Positions 7,428 through 16,800 of a stretch of DNA of 19,749 nucleotides are shown here, piece by piece. Position 1 is the stretch's first letter. Each line of letters opens with the position of its first letter. A program made the translations under genes and the position numbers. The notes beneath the pieces are model-generated. The model saw only the letters and a list, made by a program, of their open reading frames with translations, ran no database searches and had not been told where the DNA came from. Origin of the DNA: CAYPLH01 sp964411505 (GTDB lineage Bacteria; Bacillota; Clostridia; CAYPLH01; DUMO01); NCBI GenBank assembly GCA_964411505.1, contig CAYPLH010000067.1, positions 1 through 19,749 on the forward strand, written 5' to 3'.

Positions 7428-10400
7428 ATGGGTTTAAGGTTTATATATGGAAGGTCTGGCAGTGGTAAAAGTACATTTTGTGTTGAAAATATCAAATCTC
7501 GCATTGAAGAAGGAGCGAATCACCCGCTCATACTTTTAGTTCCCGAACAATTTTCACTGCAGGCTGAGAAAGCATTAGTAAAAGCAACCAGCCAAGGCGG
7601 AACTATAGGGTGTGAGGTGCTGACTTTTCGAAGGATGGCTTACAGGGTTTTTAATGAAGCAGGCGGAATTACAAAAAAACGCTTGAACTCAGCTGGTAAA
7701 TGCATGTTAATCTTTCGAATCCTCCAAAATCATAGCAAGGACTTTAAAATTTTTAAAAATCCAGCTTCACACAAAGGTTTTGTAAATATTGTATCTGATC
7801 TTATTACAGAATTTAAGAGACACAATGTGTCCCCGGAGGGTTTGGAGAAAGTAAGCACTAAAATTTCAAATAGTGAACAATTCCTAAAGCAGAAACTTAC
7901 TGAAATTCATACTATATACAGCCAGTTTCAGAAATATGTTCAGGATAATTACATGGATCTTGATGATGACCTGACTTTTCTATGCCGCAAACTAAATGAT
8001 TCTGACCAATATAATAAGGCCGAAATCTGGATAGATGAGTTTTCAGGGTTTACACCACAGGAATTTTCAGTTATTGAGAAGCTTATGCTAAAAGCTGCCA
8101 ATATCAACATATGTATGCGTACAGATTGCTTAGTAAATGAAGTGGTCGCTGATTCGTGCAGTCTTTTTAGCCCAATTACAAAGACAGTTGATAAAATAGT
8201 TAAAATAGCAAACGTGAACAGAATAAAAATTGAAAAACCTGTACAGCTGACACAATCGCCACTTCCTAGGTTTAAACATAGTAAAGAACTTGCTCACCTT
8301 GAGTCATATCTTTTTGAATATCCGTCAAAAAGTTTTTTCAAAACTACTGATGATATTGAAATACTGGCTTCATCAGGTATTCATCAAGAAATAGAAGATA
8401 CTGCCCGCAAAATAATAGAATTGTGTCGAGATAAGGACTACAGATTCACAGATATAGCTGTAATCACTGGGAATCTTGAAGCTTACGAAAAAAGTATACA
8501 TAATATTTTTACGCTATATGAAATCCCTTTGTTTATTGATACAAAAAGGAGTATTACGGCTCATCCGCTTGTTTCTCTCGTACTTTCTGCTCTTGATATA
8601 TATATTAAGAACTGGTCTTATGAGACAGTATTCAGATATCTTAAAACGGCACTTATAAATATTGAACCTGAGGAAGTAGATATAATTGAAAACTATGTTC
8701 TAGCTTTTGGAATACGTGGCAGCCGCTGGACTAAGGACGCTGATTGGGAATACATCCCCGAAGGTTTGTCTGATTCTTCTAGCGATGACAAAGAAATTGC
8801 ATGCGCCAAATTATCCCGCATAAACGCCGTGCGCACAAAAGTACGTGAACCACTTATAAACTTCTTTAATCAGGCAAAAGGTAGAAAAACAGCTGTACAA
8901 ATATGCTCAGCTTTGTATAAGCTACTGCAGGAAACAGGCTCTGATAAGAAAACCGAAAATTATATTGACTACTTTAAAAACAATGGATTACTTGACCTTT
9001 CCAATGAATACAGTCAGATATGGAATATTCTGATGGAAGTATTTGATCAAATGGTGGAGGTGCTCGGTGACAGTAGGCTTACCATAGAGAAGTTCAGAGA
9101 TATCCTTGCTTCGGGGCTCAATGAGTATAAAATAGGACTCGTTCCGCCGTCCCTTGATCAAGTACAGGTTGGCAGCACCGGACGTACCATAAATCACAAT
9201 ATTAAAGCCTTGTTTGTACTAGGTGTTAATGATGGGGTTTTCCCTTCATCTTTCAATGATGAAGGGATTATAACAGATAGGGAAAGAAACTTGCTGAAGG
9301 AAACAGGACTTGAGCTGGCAGTAGATACAAAAACTCGAACTTTTGAAGAGAATTATTTTACATATGAAATATTAACCACACCCTCACATTATCTTGGCAT
9401 AAGTTACCCTGTATCTGACGAGCAAGGCAGAGCAATGCGTCCTTCAGGTGTAATAGCCATGCTTCGTAGTATCTTTCCTAACCTTACTGAAAAGAGTAAT
9501 ATAATTGAAAAAGATGATGAAAAAAACAACCTTGAGCTTATAAGTACTCAAACACCAACTTTCAACGAACTGCTTAAAAGAATTAAACGTAAGGCAACTG
9601 GATTTAGCGTAAATGATATGTGGTATGACGTAGGTGCCTGGTATATGGCAAATGAAAACTGGAATAAAAGATTCTTATCTGCTTTGTCAGGGCTAAATTA
9701 CAGTAATTCGGCAGAAAGACTTGACTCTAACACAATATCCAAAACCACAGGTGAGATGATGAACACTAGCATATCAAGACTTGAAAGGTATGCAAACTGC
9801 CCCTTTGCTTACTTTGTACAGTATGGACTTAAAGCCAAAGAAAGAAAAATCTTTAGGCTCACCCCTCCTGATGTTGGAACATTCATGCACAACATTATAG
9901 ACGCTTTTTCAAAATCACTAGCTAAACAGAATCTTAGCTGGCGATCCCTTGAAAAAGAACTGTGCGATAGTATGGTGTCCGAGATAGTTGATGAAGAGCT
10001 TGAAAACTTATCTGGCAGCATTCTGAACAGTTCAAAACGATATTTTTATCTTACACGGCGCCTAAAAAGAATAATGTCAAGAGCTGTATGGGTCATTGCA
10101 GAACATATTCGACGAAGTGGGTTTGAACCAATAGATTATGAAGTAACCTTTGGTTTAGACGGTAGAATCCCCCCTATTGTGCTAAAGCTCTCAAATGGAA
10201 GAAACATAAAGCTTACCGGAAGAATTGACAGAATCGATGCTATGACCACTGACGATGGTACATTCATAAGAATTATTGATTATAAATCGGGCACCCGTGA
10301 TTTTTCGCTTCAGGATGTTTTTTATGGACTTCAGCTACAACTTATAACCTATCTTGACGCGATTTCAGAAATAGGAATTAAAGGTGCCGATAACCTCCTT

Positions 10401-10862
10401 CCTGGCGGAATGCTCTATTTTAAAATTGATGATCCGATAATCAGAAGCAAAGGAGACATGACTGCTGAAGAAATAGAGAAAGCGATAATGAAGCAGCTCA
10501 AAATGAACGGACTTTTACTTGCTGATGTCAAGCTGATTAAGGGGATGGACAGTGAAATTTCGGGGAGCTCTGATATAATCCCTGCGAGGCTGAATAAAGG
10601 CGATGTCCTTGCTAAATCATCTTCTGTTGCTACCAGCGAACAGTTTGTGAAACTCAGGAAACACGCACGTCAACTGCTTAAGAAGATATGCGGAGAAATA
10701 CTGGACGGGAACATTACCATAAGTCCTTGGAAATATAAAAAACAGGTGCCATGCAGATTTTGTAAGTTTTCATCTGTCTGCAGATTTGATCCTTCCATTT
10801 CTGACAACAAATATCGAATTCTTTATGATATCAAGGATGAAGATATATGGAACAAGCTTTAA
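7428..10862 (+). CDS. addB: ATP-dependent helicase/nuclease subunit B (AddB)
   Basis: Subunit of the AddAB helicase-nuclease, which resects double-strand DNA ends for RecA loading. The 1,144-residue protein begins with a Walker A motif GRSGSGKST (residues 8-16). The C-terminal nuclease domain carries GRIDRID and IIDYKSG (D951, K953), followed by a Q-rich GLQLQLITY helix. The iron-sulfur staple is complete: C791, then C1109, C1112 and C1118 (C-x2-C-x5-C), very close in spacing to Bacillus subtilis AddB. I chose ATG 7428 because GGAGG lies 6 nt upstream; a TTG at 7401 in the same frame is upstream of that site. addA follows after about 100 nt. Intact gene. Confidence 0.96.
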   Translation: MGLRFIYGRSGSGKSTFCVENIKSRIEEGANHPLILLVPEQFSLQAEKALVKATSQGGTIGCEVLTFRRMAYRVFNEAGGITKKRLNSAGKCMLIFRILQNHSKDFKIFKNPASHKGFVNIVSDLITEFKRHNVSPEGLEKVSTKISNSEQFLKQKLTEIHTIYSQFQKYVQDNYMDLDDDLTFLCRKLNDSDQYNKAEIWIDEFSGFTPQEFSVIEKLMLKAANINICMRTDCLVNEVVADSCSLFSPITKTVDKIVKIANVNRIKIEKPVQLTQSPLPRFKHSKELAHLESYLFEYPSKSFFKTTDDIEILASSGIHQEIEDTARKIIELCRDKDYRFTDIAVITGNLEAYEKSIHNIFTLYEIPLFIDTKRSITAHPLVSLVLSALDIYIKNWSYETVFRYLKTALINIEPEEVDIIENYVLAFGIRGSRWTKDADWEYIPEGLSDSSSDDKEIACAKLSRINAVRTKVREPLINFFNQAKGRKTAVQICSALYKLLQETGSDKKTENYIDYFKNNGLLDLSNEYSQIWNILMEVFDQMVEVLGDSRLTIEKFRDILASGLNEYKIGLVPPSLDQVQVGSTGRTINHNIKALFVLGVNDGVFPSSFNDEGIITDRERNLLKETGLELAVDTKTRTFEENYFTYEILTTPSHYLGISYPVSDEQGRAMRPSGVIAMLRSIFPNLTEKSNIIEKDDEKNNLELISTQTPTFNELLKRIKRKATGFSVNDMWYDVGAWYMANENWNKRFLSALSGLNYSNSAERLDSNTISKTTGEMMNTSISRLERYANCPFAYFVQYGLKAKERKIFRLTPPDVGTFMHNIIDAFSKSLAKQNLSWRSLEKELCDSMVSEIVDEELENLSGSILNSSKRYFYLTRRLKRIMSRAVWVIAEHIRRSGFEPIDYEVTFGLDGRIPPIVLKLSNGRNIKLTGRIDRIDAMTTDDGTFIRIIDYKSGTRDFSLQDVFYGLQLQLITYLDAISEIGIKGADNLLPGGMLYFKIDDPIIRSKGDMTAEEIEKAIMKQLKMNGLLLADVKLIKGMDSEISGSSDIIPARLNKGDVLAKSSSVATSEQFVKLRKHARQLLKKICGEILDGNITISPWKYKKQVPCRFCKFSSVCRFDPSISDNKYRILYDIKDEDIWNKL

Positions 10863-10963
10863 AGTCAAGATGCCAGGATCTTTTAAGAAACAACGAAAAC
10901 AATCCAAATAAGAGGTTTTTTTGACACGAAAAATCATTTTATACCATACAAGGAGTAAGCAAA

Positions 10964-13900
10964 ATGGCAAATTTTAAATGGACAAAGGAACAACTTAAAG
11001 CTATAACGCAAAAAAATTGTGATCTTTTGGTTGCCGCTGCAGCAGGAGCAGGAAAGACCGCAGTGTTGGTTGAAAGAATAATTAGGAAAATTACAGATAG
11101 TGAAAACCCTGTCGATATTGACAGAATACTCGTGGTTACTTTTACCAATGCTGCTGCAGCAGAAATGAGGCAGCGAATTGGAGACGCAATTGTTAAGCTG
11201 TTAAACAGCGATAAAAACCAGGAAAACCTTAGAAGACAGTTAACACTTCTTACAAGGGCAAATATTACAACTATTCATTCCTTTTGTCTGGATGTGATTA
11301 GAAATAATTTTCATCAGCTAGATATAGATCCCGGCTTTAGAATTGCAGATGAAACAGAAACAACGCTAATAAAACTTGAAGCTTTGGAAGAGCTTCTTGA
11401 AGATAAGTATGAAAGTAGTGATAATCAGAATTTTTTAAGACTCTTAGAGTGTTTTGGAGGTAATATTGACGACAGGAAGCTAGCTGACATAATACTTGAG
11501 CTGTACGAATTTGTACGAAGCTACCCATGGCCTTTTGATTGGCTTCACGAATACTCCGAAGCACTCAATTTAGATGAGGATATAGACTTTTCACGCACTA
11601 AATGGGCCAAGAGTCTGTTAACAACTCTTAAAATCGAGATTTCCGGAATGGTTGATACTCTAAAAAGAGCAAAAAAAATATGTATTGACTATGAATTGAC
11701 TCCATATCTTTCTAATTTGGAACAGGACATTGCTGTAGTAAGACATATTTTGAATAGCACTGAAAGCTCATGGGATAATCTTGCAAACGTTTTTTCAACC
11801 GCTGAGTTTGAAAGGCTTTCACGCTGTGGTAAAGACGCAGACAAGGATGCTCAGGAAAATGTAAAAAGCTTAAGGAATCAGGTTAAGGAAAAGCTAAAAA
11901 CACTTAAAGATGAAATATTCAATATGACTTCTATACAAATAAGTAGTACGCTTAAAACTCTATACCCTTTAATTAAGTGCCTATCTTTGACTGTCATGGA
12001 GTTTGAACAAAGGTATTCAAATAAGAAAAAGGATAAAAGCTTACTTGATTTTGGCGATCTGGAACATTACTGCCTTAAGATACTTACCACAAGGGAAGGT
12101 TCATGTATAAAACCTTCCCTTGCAGCTCTTCACTATAGGGAACGCTTCCTTGAAATTCTTGTGGACGAATATCAGGACAGTAACAGCGTTCAGGAATTTA
12201 TACTCAACATGATATCTGACATTGAAAATCATCCACATGTTTTTATGGTTGGAGATGTAAAGCAAAGCATATACAGGTTCAGGCAAGCAAAACCTGAGTT
12301 GTTCCTGCAAAAGTATAACAGCTACCCATCCGAGCCTGGCGACAAATGCATGAAAATCTTACTACATAAAAATTACCGAAGTCGTGGTGAAATAATAAGT
12401 GGAGTAAATTATATATTCAAGCAAATTATGTCTTGCAGTATAGGTGAGCTGGATTACAATGATGCTGAAGCCCTCTATAAAGGTCGGGATTTTTTGGAGG
12501 ATACAGGAGCAGTTTGCGATCATTGTGTTGAAGTTCATGTAATAAATGGATCACAGTCTGTTTTGTGCCATAACGATGATAACAGTTTTGATAGCAGTAA
12601 TGATTGCCTTACAGGAAATGGCAGCTCACCAATACCAACAAGGCATTCATTAGATATTGAACATGAGCCATACTCAAAAAGCGCAGAAAATGATGATGAG
12701 TCTTCTGAAAATAATGATTATGATGAGCTTCCGGATCGAGTTGAGGCTGAGGCCGAGGTAGTTGCAAGCAGAATTTTAGAGCTTGTAGCAGGCAAGGATC
12801 CTTTTCGTGTTTGGGATAGCAATTCCAAAGAGTACAGAGATGCTCAATATAAGGATATAGTTATCCTACTTCGGGCGACTAAAAACTGGGCCGATACCTT
12901 TACTGAAGTTTTGTCATCCAGAAATATCCCGGTATACGCAGATACAGGAACAGGTTTCTTTAAGACAATTGAAATCGAGACCTTTATATCGCTACTCCAA
13001 ATAATTGACAATCCTATTCAGGATATTCCACTAATCGCAGTATTGCGCTCACAAATCGGAGACTTCACACCTGATGACCTAATTGAGATTAGAAGTGCGG
13101 ATAAAAATTCTTCATTTTATACTGCAATGAATAAATTTTTACAGGAAAGAGATGAAGATGCGCTTTATACAAAAATTTTAGAATTTTTAAATAGACTGGA
13201 TGGCTGGCGAAAAAAATCATTACTATTGAGTACAGATGAGCTTATTTGGCATCTTTACAATGATACTGGATACTATAGCTATGTTGCACTAATGCCAGGA
13301 GGCAGGCAGCGTCAGAGTAATCTTGAAATATTACTGGATCGGGCACGTCAGTATGAAAAAACAAGTTACAGCGGATTGTTTAATTTCATAAATTTTATTG
13401 ACAGGCTTAAGAGTCGCCAAGGAGATATGGGAAGCGCTAAAATACTAGGTGAAAATGAGAATGTTGTAAGAATAATGAGCATTCATAAAAGTAAAGGACT
13501 TGAATTTCCTATTGTTTTTGTTTCTGGATGCGGCAAACGTTTTAACATGCAGGATACAACTAAGAGCATTCTGCTTCATCAGGAATTGGGATTTGGACCT
13601 GATTTTGTTGATCCGAACAAGAGAATTTCCTATCCAACAGTAGTAAAACACGCTATAAAAAACAAGCTTAAATTTGAAACACTCTCTGAAGAAATGAGAA
13701 TTCTATATGTAGCATTTACACGGGCTAAGGAAAAACTAATTATAACAGCATCAGTAAGAGATTTGGAAAAATCATGCATCCGTTGGTGCAGCCCTGTCGG
13801 GCATAAGGAAAATAAGCTTCTTGAATATGAAGTGCTCAGCGGACGTAGCTATATTGACTGGATTTGCCTAGCATTATCACGGCATAAAGATTTTAAAACT

Positions 13901-14794
13901 CTTAGAGAGATTGCTGGCTGTCTATCTTCAGGAGCGTTTATTGAAGATGAATCGTCTTGGTCTTTAAAGCTTTGGAATTTTAGCGACCTAAAACCTGCTG
14001 CAGACGAAGCCAAAAGTTCAGTAAGCAATATAGTTAAAGATATTGAAAAGCTTAAGGATAAAGGGTTAACAACTATTTACAGTAAAACAATAACCGACCG
14101 TCTTAACTGGGCGTATCCATACCGTGAGTTATCTTTAATCCCAGCTAAAATGACAGTTACCGAACTAAAAAGAAGGTTAAACGAGCAATTAGATGATGTT
14201 AATTCAAAAAATATGTTTTTTACTCCAAGGCTTATAAAACGTCCGGTATTTATGGAAGATACATCAGAGCTTACTTCTGCTGAAAAAGGTACCATACTTC
14301 ACTTTGTAATGCAGCATCTTGACTTTTGCAATGCTTTAAACAAAGAAAACATTAAAAGGCAGCTAGAGTCAATGGTAGAAAAGCAGCTTTTGACTGAAAA
14401 AGAAGTCAAAGCTGTGGACAGCAGCAAAATCCTTGATTTTATACATTCGCAGCTAGGAACAAGGCTTCGTACATCCTCCTCAGTAAAAAGAGAGCTCCCC
14501 TTCACCATGGAGCTTCCTGTTGCCGAATTGACGAACATTTTGGGTAAGGAAATAAACAATAATGAAAATTTGCTTCTGCAAGGAGTAATAGACTGCTTTT
14601 TCGAAGAAACTGACGGTTTGGTCCTTATAGATTATAAAACAGATTATGTTTCTATAAACGGGAAAGAAGCAATCAGAGAAAAATATAGAGTTCAAATGGA
14701 ATACTACAAAGCTGCACTTGAAAAATTATCAGGAAAAAAGGTAAAAGAGAGCTATATATACCTATTCTGGAATGGTGACACTATTGCATACTGA
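10964..14794 (+). CDS. addA: ATP-dependent helicase/nuclease subunit A (AddA)
   Basis: UvrD-like superfamily 1 helicase fused to a RecB-type nuclease; partner of AddB in double-strand break repair. Residues visible in the 1,276-residue protein: Walker A AAAAGAGKT (K31); helicase motif Ia TFTNAAAAEM; Walker B VDEYQDSN (D401, E402); motif III GDVKQSIYRFR; later RIMSIHKSKGLEF and RILYVAFTRAKEK; nuclease motif LIDYKTDY (D1223, K1225). The start has AAGGAG 8 nt upstream. It is somewhat longer than B. subtilis AddA (about 1,230), partly because of an acidic, Asp/Ser/Asn-rich stretch at about 525-590 between helicase motifs, which is probably a disordered linker. The intergenic gap to addB has no clear terminator, so co-transcription is likely. 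Confidence 0.96.
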   Translation: MANFKWTKEQLKAITQKNCDLLVAAAAGAGKTAVLVERIIRKITDSENPVDIDRILVVTFTNAAAAEMRQRIGDAIVKLLNSDKNQENLRRQLTLLTRANITTIHSFCLDVIRNNFHQLDIDPGFRIADETETTLIKLEALEELLEDKYESSDNQNFLRLLECFGGNIDDRKLADIILELYEFVRSYPWPFDWLHEYSEALNLDEDIDFSRTKWAKSLLTTLKIEISGMVDTLKRAKKICIDYELTPYLSNLEQDIAVVRHILNSTESSWDNLANVFSTAEFERLSRCGKDADKDAQENVKSLRNQVKEKLKTLKDEIFNMTSIQISSTLKTLYPLIKCLSLTVMEFEQRYSNKKKDKSLLDFGDLEHYCLKILTTREGSCIKPSLAALHYRERFLEILVDEYQDSNSVQEFILNMISDIENHPHVFMVGDVKQSIYRFRQAKPELFLQKYNSYPSEPGDKCMKILLHKNYRSRGEIISGVNYIFKQIMSCSIGELDYNDAEALYKGRDFLEDTGAVCDHCVEVHVINGSQSVLCHNDDNSFDSSNDCLTGNGSSPIPTRHSLDIEHEPYSKSAENDDESSENNDYDELPDRVEAEAEVVASRILELVAGKDPFRVWDSNSKEYRDAQYKDIVILLRATKNWADTFTEVLSSRNIPVYADTGTGFFKTIEIETFISLLQIIDNPIQDIPLIAVLRSQIGDFTPDDLIEIRSADKNSSFYTAMNKFLQERDEDALYTKILEFLNRLDGWRKKSLLLSTDELIWHLYNDTGYYSYVALMPGGRQRQSNLEILLDRARQYEKTSYSGLFNFINFIDRLKSRQGDMGSAKILGENENVVRIMSIHKSKGLEFPIVFVSGCGKRFNMQDTTKSILLHQELGFGPDFVDPNKRISYPTVVKHAIKNKLKFETLSEEMRILYVAFTRAKEKLIITASVRDLEKSCIRWCSPVGHKENKLLEYEVLSGRSYIDWICLALSRHKDFKTLREIAGCLSSGAFIEDESSWSLKLWNFSDLKPAADEAKSSVSNIVKDIEKLKDKGLTTIYSKTITDRLNWAYPYRELSLIPAKMTVTELKRRLNEQLDDVNSKNMFFTPRLIKRPVFMEDTSELTSAEKGTILHFVMQHLDFCNALNKENIKRQLESMVEKQLLTEKEVKAVDSSKILDFIHSQLGTRLRTSSSVKRELPFTMELPVAELTNILGKEINNNENLLLQGVIDCFFEETDGLVLIDYKTDYVSINGKEAIREKYRVQMEYYKAALEKLSGKKVKESYIYLFWNGDTIAY

Positions 14795-14813
14795 CCGCAT
14801 AGGGGGAGAGTTC

Positions 14814-14864
14814 CTGCTAGCTTCATCCCAAGTACTAAGCGTACAAAGGGATGTCTGCTAGCAG
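14814..14864. other. Long stem-loop after addA
   Basis: CTGCTAGC (14814-14821) pairs with GCTAGCAG (14857-14864), CATCCC (14824-14829) pairs with GGGATG (14848-14853), and GTAC...GTAC (14832-14844) closes the tip. The stem is interrupted only by a small TT/TCT internal loop. No U-run follows on either strand, so it is not a textbook intrinsic terminator, but it sits in a convergent gap where one is expected and may serve as a 3' structure for addA or be a repeat element. Confidence 0.55.
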
Positions 14865-14903
14865 CACACAGTGCCCCATTTCTCCGTGACCCTTCCCAGC
14901 GTT

Positions 14904-15033
14904 CCAACTGTTCAGCTAACCAACTGTTCAGCTAACCAACTTCCCACCTTCCCAACCTCCCAACTTCCCAACCTTCCAACTTTCCAACTTCCCAACTTTC
15001 CAACTTTCCAACCAACCAACTAACTAACTAACT
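14904..15033. repeat. Low-complexity CCAACTT-type repeat tract
   Basis: Two exact copies of the 16-mer CCAACTGTTCAGCTAA (14904-14919, 14920-14935) run into about 75 bp of degenerate CCAACTT/CCCAACTT units, then AACC and AACT tetranucleotide repeats ending beside the transporter stop codon. The plus strand is almost without G after 14936. It fills the gap between two converging genes. Such tracts arise by slippage; no coding or regulatory role is visible. Confidence 0.8.
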
Positions 15034-15035
15034 CA

Positions 15036-16001
15036 TCATTTTTTTTTCTCTGCTTCTATCAGTGTTTTATATTTACTGCCCACAACCGATCCAATTATCA
15101 GCTGAGTCATATGATATGCAACAAACACAATGGGTGCGAAGCTATATTGTGAAAAATAATTACCCCAGATCAAAATAGTCGCTGGTAATGTTTTCTGCGA
15201 TGAGTTAAACATTATAGCAATTTCGCTTTCCTTACCCACTTTTACAATTCTAGAATATGCTTTTCCTATTGCCATCATTGCTATGTTAAGTACAGCTACC
15301 AGCAACACTACTATAAATACAAGCTTTATATTTGAGGTTAACTGACCAGCTGCAGATGCCCCACCAGTCAGAACAAAAAACACAACTACAATCTGCCCAA
15401 TAACTTTTCTTACTGGGTTTATATACTTTAGCCACTTTTCAACAAACAGCCTTATCACCTGCGCAAGTAAAACAGGCACTACCAAGACAACCACTAGATT
15501 GGATATCATTTCACCAATATTAAAAACTATTTGCTGGTCGGTGGTCAATATAAATTTTAGTACAGTAGGTGTTACAAAAGCTGAAAGAATGTTATTAACT
15601 ATAGTAATAATTAGTGCCAGTGGTACATTCCCACTTGCAGCCATAGTTAGAACTACTCCAGATGATACTGTACTTGACTGAGCAGACAGTATCATAAAAC
15701 CTGTAAAAACATCCCCCTGCCTAAAACTCGTGATATACATTAGAATCCAGGTAACCAGCGGAAAAATGAAAAATACCGCTACAAAAGAATATAAAATACT
15801 TTTATAATCCTTCAAACCACTGGTCAGATTTTTAAATGAAAGCCCTAGACTTGAACTAAACATCGCTATAAAAGTAAGTATATCAAGTACGCCAGCCTCT
15901 TTTGTTTTTAAGCCCAAGGTCGGAAACATAATTGAAAAAATAAGTACTGCTAGTATTACAAGAAGAAAATAATTACTTTTTATAAAGCTTTTAAGTTTCA
16001 A
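15036..16001 (-). CDS. SBF-like (bile acid:sodium symporter superfamily) membrane transporter
   Basis: A 321-residue, very hydrophobic protein with about nine to ten membrane segments in the BART/SBF fold. The paired SSTVSSGVVLTMAASGN and FNSSQKTLPATILIWGN stretches are the crossing-helix motifs of the SBF-like CPA family, which includes YfeH; the family name is more secure than any substrate. Relatives are sodium-coupled carriers of organic anions, and the substrate cannot be told from sequence. I chose TTG at 16001, 8 nt after GGAGG; a GTG at 16007 is only 2 nt from that site. It converges on addA and is transcribed alone; its upstream region is shared with the divergent cwlJ-like gene. Confidence 0.8.
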   Translation of the reverse strand: MKLKSFIKSNYFLLVILAVLIFSIMFPTLGLKTKEAGVLDILTFIAMFSSSLGLSFKNLTSGLKDYKSILYSFVAVFFIFPLVTWILMYITSFRQGDVFTGFMILSAQSSTVSSGVVLTMAASGNVPLALIITIVNNILSAFVTPTVLKFILTTDQQIVFNIGEMISNLVVVLVVPVLLAQVIRLFVEKWLKYINPVRKVIGQIVVVFFVLTGGASAAGQLTSNIKLVFIVVLLVAVLNIAMMAIGKAYSRIVKVGKESEIAIMFNSSQKTLPATILIWGNYFSQYSFAPIVFVAYHMTQLIIGSVVGSKYKTLIEAEKKK

Positions 16002-16302
16002 AAACACAACCTCCGATTATTATATTTAACTATTTCGTTTAGTTTAGCTTAAATAAGTGTGATTTATATTTAAGCTTTAATAAATAATAGTTTATAGCTA
16101 CTAATAAATCAATAAACTTTTTTTAATATTCATGGTTATATTCAATTTTAAACCACTTTTTCTCATGGTTTCAAAATAAATCAGCATGCTGTCTCTAAGA
16201 ATAAACGTATTTTGGGATAGTTATCTTATTTTTTATTAACTTTTTTATTGTCTACTTAATATATTGTAGTATACAAAACAAGTTTACTTTAAAGGTGATT
16301 TT
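16002..16302. other. Divergent intergenic region before the spore genes
   Basis: About 300 bp of AT-rich sequence between the transporter and the cwlJ-like gene. It contains a short AAACCA/TGGTTT hairpin at about 16151-16172 and a sporulation-type promoter candidate next to the cwlJ-like gene. I see no RNA gene or repeat here. Confidence 0.5.
16250..16277 (+). promoter_or_regulatory. Candidate mother-cell (sigma-E-like) promoter of the cwlJ-gerQ unit
   Basis: GTCTACTT (16250-16257) and TATACAAA (16270-16277), 12 bp apart, resemble the sigma-E elements GTCATATT and CATACAAT. No good sigma-A pair competes nearby. A mother-cell sigma factor fits genes whose products act at the spore surface. 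The match is partial, so confidence is moderate to low. Confidence 0.35.
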
Positions 16303-16746
16303 ATGGCATATACAACAAGAGAATTATTTGCGCGAATGATAAAATGCGAAGCAGGCGGCGAAGGTCTCAACGGCATGCAAGCAGTCGCAACTGTGATTAT
16401 GAACAGGGTACATGTATCCTATGGTGAATACCTAAGAATATGCCAGGGCGACCTGCGCAGGGTTTTAGAGCAACCTTACCAATTTACATGCATAATGGAT
16501 ACTGTTTATGGTGAAATAAATCCCCAAACAGTATGGTCGAGTCCTCCTGAGGATATACATTATGAGGTAGCAGATTGGGCATTATCAGGCAATGCTCTTT
16601 CAGGAGCTGCTGAATGTCTTTGGTATATGAACCCATTTCAACCCCAATGTCCTAGGACTTTCCCACGAAATGGAACAGGCAGTATATTTAATCGTTTAGG
16701 AGATCATTGCTTTTATCAGGCAACTAGCTTATACGCTCAAACATGA
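16303..16746 (+). CDS. cwlJ: CwlJ-like spore cortex-lytic cell wall hydrolase
   Basis: A 147-residue protein made almost entirely of the SleB/CwlJ hydrolase domain, which degrades muramic-lactam cortex peptidoglycan during germination. The domain opens with ARMIKCEAGGEGLNG, where E16 corresponds to the conserved catalytic-site glutamate, followed by AVATVIMNRV and the YQFTC segment. There is no signal peptide and no peptidoglycan-binding domain; that separates CwlJ (made in the mother cell, held at the coat) from secreted SleB. A GerQ-like gene follows 54 nt downstream, and GerQ is known to be required for CwlJ placement in Bacillus, which supports the CwlJ call. AAAGGTGA lies before the ATG. 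The alternative is a general SleB-family hydrolase. Confidence 0.85.
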   Translation: MAYTTRELFARMIKCEAGGEGLNGMQAVATVIMNRVHVSYGEYLRICQGDLRRVLEQPYQFTCIMDTVYGEINPQTVWSSPPEDIHYEVADWALSGNALSGAAECLWYMNPFQPQCPRTFPRNGTGSIFNRLGDHCFYQATSLYAQT

Positions 16747-16800
16747 TAGCGTATGAATTTTAAGCCCTTACCACAAGATATTTAACGGAGGTATAAAAAA

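Noticed and set aside
10919..10945. TTGACA before addA as an internal promoter
   Set aside because: No acceptable -10 at 16-18 bp; the best TATACC is only about 13 bp away.
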